DNA from: Cryptomeria japonica
Lineage: Eukaryota; Streptophyta; Pinopsida; Cupressales; Cupressaceae
NCBI RefSeq assembly: GCF_030272615.1
Contig: NC_081413.1
Coordinates: 565,190,510-565,254,509, forward strand
DNA length: 64,000 nt
Reading direction: 5' to 3'
Positions 57,391 to 64,000 of this stretch are shown one piece after another (the stretch's first letter is position 1; each line of letters begins with the position of its first letter). The notes under the pieces are model-generated. The model was given only the letters and a program-made list of their open reading frames with translations. It was not told where the DNA came from and did not search any database. The position numbers and the translations under genes are program-made.

Positions 57391-57681
57391 CACCTGCTAC
57401 ATAAAAACATCAAGTTCAAATGGGATGATAACTGTCAACAAGCTTTTCAGACGCTCAAAGATTATCTTTTGAATCCACCAGTTTTAATGCCACCAATTCC
57501 AGATCAGCCTTTGTTACTATACATATCAGCTACTCCAACAGCACTGGGGGCACTCCTAGCACAACAAATTGCTGACGGCAAGGAAAAAGCAGTATACTAT
57601 ATCAGTCGCACATTGGTGGGATATGAGCTAAACTACACACCAATCGAGCGTGCATGTCTCGTTGTGGTCTTTGCTTCATAG
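57391..57681 (+). pseudogene. G1 first RNase H (gypsy type)
   Basis: Connection/RNase H blocks L-L-L-Y-I-S-A-T-P-T-A-L-G-A-L-L-A-Q and Y-Y-I-S-R-T-L-V-G-Y-E. The expected first Asp in the Y-x-D-A-S block is replaced (I-S-A), as is common in Tat elements, where this domain is degenerate. TAG at 57679-57681. Confidence 0.85.
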
Positions 57682-58308
57682 AAATTACGACATTATATGC
57701 TCACTCATAAGACTAAGTTGATTGCAAGAATTGATCCATTAAAATACCTTCTCAACAAAGCTACACTTACTGGGCGACTAGCCAAGTGGGTAATGATCCT
57801 GAGTGAATTCGACATCGAGTATGTAGACAAAAAAGAAATAAGAGGACAAGCAATCGCGGATCAATTAGCAGATGCCCCCATGATTGATGATGTTCCTCTA
57901 AATTCAGAATTTCCAGATGAATCCATTTTAACAATATCACATGCAAGGCCATGGCAACTATACTTTGACGGCTCATACACACAGCATGGGGCAGGAGCTG
58001 GTATTCTCTTTATAACTCCTCAAGGCGATTCTATACCAAAATCATACCGCTTATCATTTCCTTGCACTAACAATATAGCGGAATATGAGGCATTAACAAC
58101 TAGATTACGAATTGCAGTTCAATGGAAGATCCAGGAACTTCATGTTTCTGGGGATTCTCAACTTGTCATCCGTCAAGCAACTGCTGATTACCAAACAAAA
58201 GATGAAAAATTAATGCCTTACAAACAAATGGTGGATGATTTGAAACAGCACTTCACAAAGATAGATTTTGAGTAGATACCAAGAGAGAAGAATCGTGCTG
58301 CAGATGCC
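57682..58308 (+). pseudogene. G1 second RNase H (archaeal type)
   Basis: After a K-L-R-H-Y-M tether the frame enters an RNase H of the RVT_3 type: L-Y-F-D-G-S-Y (Asp), N-N-I-A-E-Y-E-A-L (Glu), V-S-G-D-S-Q-L-V (Asp) and, past a TAG at 58273-58275, N-R-A-A-D-A-M-A (fourth acidic residue). The catalytic set is complete. Dual RNase H is established for Tat-lineage gypsy elements. Confidence 0.9.
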
Positions 58309-59697
58309 ATGGCTACAATTGCTTCACTAATTGATCTACCTCAAAATGAAACCTGCTATGAGTTCCTGGTAGACAACCTGTTGGTTCTTTCATATGAGAT
58401 CACTCCTACTGAAATGATATGCGTTGTTGGTCCCAAATCCCAGTTATATGGTTCCATATTTACATATCTTCGCGACAATACCTTACCTCCTGATCTATCG
58501 AATAACCAACGTCGCACTTTCATTTGCCAATCCTCTCGATATGTCATTTTAGCTGATATCTTATATCGACGAGGTCTAGATGGCACTCTTCTTAGATGTT
58601 TAGAAAGTGACGAAGCTCAGATTGTGTTACGTGAAGTGCATGAAGGTATATGTGGTCCGCATGCTAGTGGTCCTACCTTGGCCAAGAAACTTATCAGGAC
58701 TAGATATTACTAGCCCAATATGGAAAAAGACTCATATCAGTTTGTCAAGAAATGTAAGCAATGTCAAATTCATGGAGACCTCATACATGCACCAGCACAA
58801 GAACTACAACCACTCGCGTCTCCTTGGCCCTTTTGTCAATGGGGACTTGATCTCATAGGCAAGATTCACCCTCCTTCCAATGGTCATAAATTCATTATCA
58901 CAGCCACAGAGTATTTCACAAAGTGGATTGAAGTCGTGCCTCTCACACAAGTCACTGGAAAACAAATTGCTACCTTCATCCTTAACTATATCATTTGCCG
59001 ATATGGTATTCCTGATTCCATTATTACTGATAACGGGCGTCCCTTCAAAAATCAGGATGTTCGTGAACTCTGTGACCGCTTCCATATTTCCCATAATTTC
59101 TCCACACCATATTACCCCCAAGGTAATGGCCAAGCTAAGGCGTCTAATAAAATGATTCTTAAAATCCTCAAGAAGACAGTCGACGACGCTGGCCGTAACT
59201 GGCATATCCAACTCAATCTTGCACTTTGGGCCTACCGCACAAGTGTCTGCACACCTACAGGAGCTACGCCCTACTCACTTGTCTACGGCACTGAAGCCAT
59301 CTTGCCTATTGAGGTCAAGTTACCTTCTTTATGGGTCTCTTTGCAAAACATCATCAACGATGAAGATTACAGGGTCTCTCGCTTACAAGAATTAGAACTG
59401 CTGGATGAACGGAGACAAACTGCTTTTAATCATCTCAAGGCTTACCAACAACGAATGAGTCGCAGCTACAATCACAAAGTCAAGCCTCACACATTTGAAG
59501 TAGGTGACTTGGTTCTCAGAGAAAATCCCAAGAATCAGCAAGACAGAGAGAAGAAGGGAAAATTCGAACCAAATTGGCTTGGTCCTTACATCATCACAGC
59601 GGTATATGGATCTGGGGCATATCAGCTCTCAACTACAGAAGGTGAACCTTTGGAGGATCCTATCAATAGCATGCATCTTTGCAGATTTTACACATAG
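58309..59697 (+). pseudogene. G1 integrase, catalytic Glu replaced by Lys
   Basis: The HHCC zinc domain (H-E-G-I-C-G-P-H...C-K-Q-C) is split by a TAG at 58711-58713 where W is usual (R-Y-Y-W-P). Catalytic core: G-L-D-L-I-G (Asp), I-I-T-D-N-G-R-P-F (Asp), and Y-Y-P-Q-G-N-G-Q-A-K-A-S-N-K, where the third residue should be Glu but codon 59137-59139 is AAG (Lys). The C-terminal part has L-G-P-Y-I-I-T-A-V-Y-G-S-G-A-Y, the GPY/F-like block. The natural stop is at 59695-59697. There is no chromodomain. Confidence 0.92.
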
Positions 59698-60033
59698 TTC
59701 TCCAGAATATCCTAATTCAAAAATACAAAAAAATCAAAAAAAATCAAAAATACAAAAAAAATCAAAAATACAAAAAAATTATAAAAACAAAAAAATCGTT
59801 ACTTGGTGAAAACTTGGCAAACAGGTGCCTTGTGACACAAAAAAATTGAAAAATCCAAAAAAGTAAAGAGAAATAATTTCGTCCAACGGTGAAAACCACT
59901 TCAGTGGCACCCTGGGCAAGTACCATGGTGAAAACTGGGTCACCAGCGCCATGCGTCGAGACATTGCTCCTCCCTCCTTCAGGATTCACTTTCATCCTTT
60001 CACTTTGCACACACTCATGACCTATTCACTCAC
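59698..60033 (+). other. G1 post-pol region: A-rich repeats
   Basis: 59716-59800 is a tandem AAAATCAAAAATAC-type repeat. The word GGTGAAAAC then recurs three times (about 59802, 59889, 59930). Confidence 0.6.
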
Positions 60034-60319
60034 AATAAACTTACCCATTCCCATCATGGCTTGTTATTGATCTACCCAAGATTGGTTAGCCATTCATAAT
60101 AAACCTCCCTTTTCACTCCCTTTCCATCCATAATAAATCAGATCCTATCTGTGGCTAAGGCAAATCCTATGTCTAGTGATGGGTGTGGAACTAAGAACAT
60201 CACATGCTTCGAGGAGTACAGTTTCTTCCAGCTTCCTTCAGTCTATCCGCGCACAATCCACAATAAAGCAACATTTGCATCACAGATCCGCAATAAAATT
60301 TTATCTTCTCCACAATAAA
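60034..60319 (+). terminator. Cluster of six AATAAA hexamers
   Basis: Exact AATAAA at 60034, 60098, 60132, 60262, 60292 and 60314, mostly as CACAATAAA or CATAATAAA. Downstream of pol on the sense strand this could be a strong polyadenylation region for a subgenomic or premature end; alternatively it is a repeat of another origin. Confidence 0.4.
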
Positions 60320-61420
60320 CTATCAGCTTCATAGATTTAGTCAGTTTCAGATGAGACACAGCAGCAACAATGAGCTTCAACAAATCAAATCTTTCAACAG
60401 ACTCAGACAACATATGGTTCAGTGCTATCTATCCATTTTGTGAAAGTAAACATTGTGACCACAATCGAATAAGACTTATACAAGTGACAAGAGACACTAA
60501 ACTTGAGGACTACAGTGGATGTTGGTGTCGAGTCTTGGTTTTCTTTTGATTTTATCTTTTGGTGACATGTCTTTTAGCTTTTCTAGGATGTCTCTGACTA
60601 GAGATTCTATCTCCAGTATGTCTTTGACTAGAAAGGCGAGGATGGGATATCGTCACCTATTTTTCTTTGCTGTCTGTGGATTGTTTCTTAGTAATGCTAT
60701 GACTTGTCCAAGGATATGAGGACACTGTGAGTCTAGTGTGAACTGGGGCATTCCTTGTTTGTGACTGTCTTATCTCCATGCAAACAGGTACAATGACTTT
60801 CTGGGTCGAACATATGCCTCGATTGTCATAACCTATTTTGCCATAATAAAGCTCAATGATGATAATGCACAAGAATCTCTTTCACTTTCATATCTTCTGT
60901 CTTCCATCCCCCTTTCTTGATTGACTTCCATCATCCTTCTCGAGTCCGTGTAGCCTGCTATCACATGACTGAGTATAATGACACACCAAAAACATTTGCA
61001 TTTCATGTAGTTTGCACCTGCATTACCACATATAAGCATTTCATACATACATATAGATATCACAATTGCATCACATCCTGCACACAACACCTGTTAGCAC
61101 AATTTACATTTGCATTATTATATTCATTTGCATCACATACATTCACATTTGCATCATGCATTACATATAAAACATAAAAGAACAAAAAAATATTGCATTG
61201 CATCATATACATATTTGCATCCATCACATAACACATACATCATAAGAACATCTCATCACATAGGTACACATGCATATAGCTACCGCAAAAATGAATCATC
61301 TCATATATATAATCAAAAGTGTCATGATACAATGATGTCAAAATCATATGGCTACAATCACCCACAGGTGTCTACAATACAAAAATGGTACAAATACTGA
61401 TACAAGGGAGCTCTCTATGG
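60320..61420 (+). other. G1 intergenic region between pol and the antisense gene
   Basis: No gene. The octamer ATTTGCAT occurs at 60994, 61108, 61126, 61147 and 61213 (and at 60273 upstream), within CATTTGCATCACATAC-like words, a loose repeat. Confidence 0.45.
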
Positions 61421-63406
61421 CTATGATGAACTCCCTCCCTCAGAGCCGCCTGGCCTCGACGGAATCTGAGCCCTAGAAGGACCCGCTCCAGGATCACCCT
61501 GCCTGTCCCCCCTATCTGGTGGTGGTGGAGGACCCATGACCCCACCACTCGATGCCTGTCTCCTCCGGCTCCCTCCCGTAGCTGTCGCTATCCGTGATGG
61601 TCTATGGAAGCTCCTCGCCCACTGATCTGTTGGCACGGCACCATAATAAAGGTCCCTCCAGTAGGCAATCTCCTCTCCGGCTCGCAGGACATATGCGTAG
61701 CCTGCTCCTGCGTCCTCCGTCGCCTGCCTCCCTGCCCTCAGCGCTGTCTCAGCCTCTGTGTAGCGCTGAATCGCCTCATCCCTCTCCCGCTCAATATCCC
61801 TAAGCCTGATCCTGAGTCGGTCCCTCTCCCTCTCCAGATCCTGGATCTCATCTGCCTGGCCCTGGCAGATCTCCCTGAGCTCAATCAGCTCATCCTCCTC
61901 TGGATCCCCACCCTCTGCCTCTGCCTGTGGCTCTCCCTCTGCGGGTGTCTGCCCCTGTGTCTGTCCTTGTACCTATACTGGTGCCTGAACAGGTACCTAT
62001 CTCGATACATGCCTAGGTCCCTGTACCTGTCTCTGTCCCTGCTCCTGTGCCTGTACTGGCACCTGTCCCTGTACTTGTCCCTGTCTCTGTCCCTGTGCTA
62101 CTGGTACCTGTAGGGGCAATTCACCACGACCCCTCACCACCTAGGCCTGTCCCTCCTGTCCACCCTCCCTCCGAGGTGCCACCCTCCTCTCCCCAACTAC
62201 TCCCCTCCGCCTCCGTCGGCCTCGGCCTCCATCACCCCCACCATCATCATCATCATCTCCTCCTCCATCTCCCTCCAGTAGCTCTCCTGGACCTGTCAAT
62301 CGAGGGAATGGATGCTCGGCCCAATATGCTACATACTCCGCATCCATCCCGGTGTCCTCGATCTCTGGCCACATATCCCAGGGTAGGGGCACCATCTCTG
62401 CCAGCTGTGTCAGTGCCTGATCATATGACAATAAAGGCCCGAACTGCGCCTGATCCCTAACTGTACGGGCATACATACCCGAGCCTCGTGGCATCCTCTA
62501 GATCCTGCCATACTGCCTACATACTCGGTCCACCAGCTGTCTCTCCAGTATATAGGGCATCCGCCCAATCAAATACCTGCTCCGAAAGGTGTAAGGCAGC
62601 TCCACTGCGTCATCCTCCCACTCCTCACATCCCAGATACGGCCTCCAGATGACTACGTCAATGTCATCTATCACTCGCCGCCAATGCTCTAACTTGCCAA
62701 TCCGAGGCTGCGAAGTGATCATGTCATATAGATGAACAAAACTTCGTCCATGACCTCTCCCTCTGAAATGTATCGATCGTGTAATCGGCAGATGCTCGTA
62801 CGCCCAAACCTGCAGTAGTGTCACTCCACAGCCCAGTCTCACTGATCCATGGTATACAAACTGGTGAAGCTCATAATATAGGTGGGCCAACACACATGGA
62901 CCCCACGCATATCTGGTGTGTTGCGTCACCAATGTCTCCAGTGCTCCTCCCCAACCCACTGCCAACCCCCGTGTCGCCCTGTCCGGACATAAGAACCCAC
63001 TGATAGCTCCTCCGATCATAGCTGGCAAGGCTAATCCTGTCGCGGTCATGGTGTCCCATGCCACATGTCCTACTCTCATCTCTAGGTCGGGATCCTGAAA
63101 CACCCGTCTCAAAGCCTCTCTGTCTCCGTCGCGATCATATGGAATCAGATCTCCATCAATCGGTATATGCAGAATCCTGTAAACATCCTCAAGGGTGATT
63201 GTCATCTCCCCCATCGGCAAATGGAATGTGCAAGTCTCTGAATGCCATCTCTCGGCCAGCGCAGTCAGCAAACCCATGTTTGCCTAAAACTCAGGCACAT
63301 ATAGCACGTGTCTCAAACCCATCTCCTCGATGGCAGCTCTATCCTGAAATGACAACTCTGGTCGCAACCTCTGTGTCGACGGGAATCTCTCCCGTGACTC
63401 TAACAT
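61421..63406 (-). pseudogene. Antisense plant mobile domain (PMD) gene of G1
   Basis: One 662-codon frame from ATG 63406 to 61421 with five in-frame TAGs (near 63284, 62498, 62141, and two near 61980) and no frameshift. The N-terminal half is a PMD of the MAIN/MAIL/PP7-like type: L-L-T-A-L-A-E-R-W-H-S-E-T-C-T-F-H-L-P, G-E-M-T-I-T-L-E-D-V-Y-R-I-L-H-I-P-I-D-G, W-A-Y-E-H-L-P, and V-I-W-R-P-Y. Then come an acidic/Arg-rich patch (D5, G/R runs), a Q/G/V/P repeat linker, and a coiled coil (L-E-R-E-R-D-R-L-R-I-R-L). Cellular PMD proteins act with PP7-like phosphatases in silencing and genome maintenance. Here the role is unknown. GC-rich codons contrast with the AT-rich pol. Confidence 0.85.
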
Positions 63407-63462
63407 AGGCAAATACTCTTGCAGTCAAACAAATCAATCATGTCAGTCATCGTGGCATTCAC

Positions 63463-63729
63463 TGTTCATCACAAAATGCTACCTTTTATCTAAATGCATA
63501 TGGTTATCTATCTTAGTGACATTCACTGTTCATCACAAAGTGTTGTTATCCATCCTAGTAGTGCTCCCTGTTCATCACAAAGTACTACGTGTGTGACATT
63601 CCCTGTTCATCACAAAGTGTTACTCACATCTTGCACTCCCTGTTCATCACAAAGTGTTGCTCATACTTTGGGTACTCCCTGTTCATCACAAAGTACTCTA
63701 TCTTGGTGCTCCCTATTCATCACAAAGTG
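63463..63729 (-). repeat. TGTTCATCACAAAGTG repeats upstream of the PMD gene
   Basis: Seven copies of the 16-mer core start at 63463, 63527, 63569, 63604, 63641, 63680 and 63714 (spacing 64, 42, 35, 37, 39, 34). A weaker eighth is near 63804. They lie just upstream of the PMD ATG on its coding strand, so a promoter or leader role is possible. Confidence 0.92.
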
Positions 63730-63860
63730 CCTTGATCTATCCTAGTCTTCCTAGAGGACCTGCTTGAGTATATCCTCTTAGCAGCTTATCCAATCGACAG
63801 CGTATGTTCATCACAGAACTGTCGATTTGACCTAGAAGACAAAACCTTGCATTTTTCATA

Positions 63861-63987
63861 CATAAACGCATTTCTAACTCACAAACACGCCTATAGACTG
63901 CACAAGCGCGCCTAAACAACACAGACGCGCCTTTTTGACATAAACGTGCCTATATTGTTTACAAACGCGACTTTGCAACATAAACGC
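63861..63987 (-). repeat. GCGTCTGTG array 3, inverted
   Basis: On the plus strand CACAGACGC-like units start at 63861, 63880, 63901, 63920, 63939, 63960 and 63979 (spacing 19, 21, 19, 19, 21, 19). The unit at 63920-63928 is the exact reverse complement of GCGTCTGTG. It is upstream of the PMD gene in that gene's direction, and it may continue beyond the window. Confidence 0.93.
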
Positions 63988-64000
63988 CCCTGAAGGACGT

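Larger units (their letters stand above)
49209..64000 (+). mobile_element. G1: Tat-like Ty3/gypsy retrotransposon with antisense PMD gene
   Basis: The 5' LTR, primer site, a 2.2-kb leader, gag, protease, spacer, RT, two RNase H domains and integrase follow in gypsy order, then an antisense gene. The dual RNase H and the C-x-x-H-x4-H-x4-C Gag knuckle are hallmarks of the Tat lineage, and extra antisense ORFs between pol and the 3' LTR are known there. The 3' LTR lies outside the window. Pol is one frame broken only by stops, and the integrase Glu is mutated, so the copy is inactive. Confidence 0.88.

Noticed and set aside
61594-62460. Long plus-strand frames rich in Leu/Cys/Pro opposite the PMD linker
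   Set aside because: They arise from the GC-rich Q/G/V/P repeat on the other strand. The PMD frame has recognisable domain content and these do not.
1-64000. Host protein-coding gene, tRNA, rRNA or organelle-DNA insertion
   Set aside because: I looked for cloverleaf-type sequence, rRNA-like blocks and non-transposon domains and recognised none. tRNA-like words occur only as primer-binding sites. A computed tRNA and rRNA scan would be decisive.

Overview
The window looks like intergenic DNA of a large, transposon-packed plant genome. I favour a gymnosperm (probably a conifer). The reasons are several nested LTR retrotransposons with diverged LTRs, old copies decayed mainly by nonsense transitions, and no host gene, rRNA or tRNA that I can recognise. 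The conifer call is inference; the plant and transposon calls rest on primer-binding sites, LTR pairs, target-site duplications and protein motifs seen in the sequence.

Layout, left to right. (1) 1-2223: AT-rich DNA with one decayed Ty3/gypsy reverse-transcriptase scrap. (2) 2224-8446: C1, a plus-strand Ty1/copia element whose integrase has been fused to its reverse transcriptase by an internal deletion. Its 3' LTR is cut by (3) 8447-16386: N1, a minus-strand LTR element with primer-binding site and polypurine tract but no protease, integrase, RT or RNase H. N1 instead carries a coiled-coil/five-zinc-knuckle ORF1 and a ~1,100-codon ORF2. (4) 16387 to about 36744: D1, a DNA transposon with a spliced transposase gene (plus strand) and a convergent spliced second gene (minus strand). 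D1 is broken up by N2 (20937-27438, perfect GTGAA target duplication, same two-ORF plan as N1) and by N3 (a third ~1,060-codon ORF2-like frame, 29859-33028). It also holds a candidate solo LTR and a decayed gypsy integrase. (5) 36745-39077: unassigned AT-rich DNA with a 73-bp triple repeat. (6) 39083-45557: C2, an old copia element with TCACA target duplication and a nested non-coding repeat. (7) 45558-46743: AT-rich and GATAGA-rich DNA. (8) 46744-49208: the 5' LTR and gag of copia element C3, interrupted by (9) 49209 to the window end: G1, a Tat-like Ty3/gypsy element. G1 has gag, protease, a ~425-codon acidic spacer, RT, two RNase H domains and integrase, then an antisense gene with a plant mobile domain (PMD).

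How the parts fit. C1, C2, C3 and G1 are (former) enzyme-encoding elements. N1 and N2 keep only the cis signals of copia-type elements (initiator-methionine-tRNA primer site, polypurine tract), so they would have depended on enzymes supplied in trans, yet they keep two long conserved reading frames. G1 has two unusual non-coding features. Its 5' leader carries two arrays of the 9-mer GCGTCTGTG spaced alternately about 19 and 21 nt. The same array recurs in reverse complement at the window end, upstream of the antisense PMD gene.

Most open frames here are dead, but several (N2 ORF2, G1 pol, the PMD gene) are interrupted only by in-frame stop codons, mostly explicable as C-to-T or G-to-A changes, with no frameshift.
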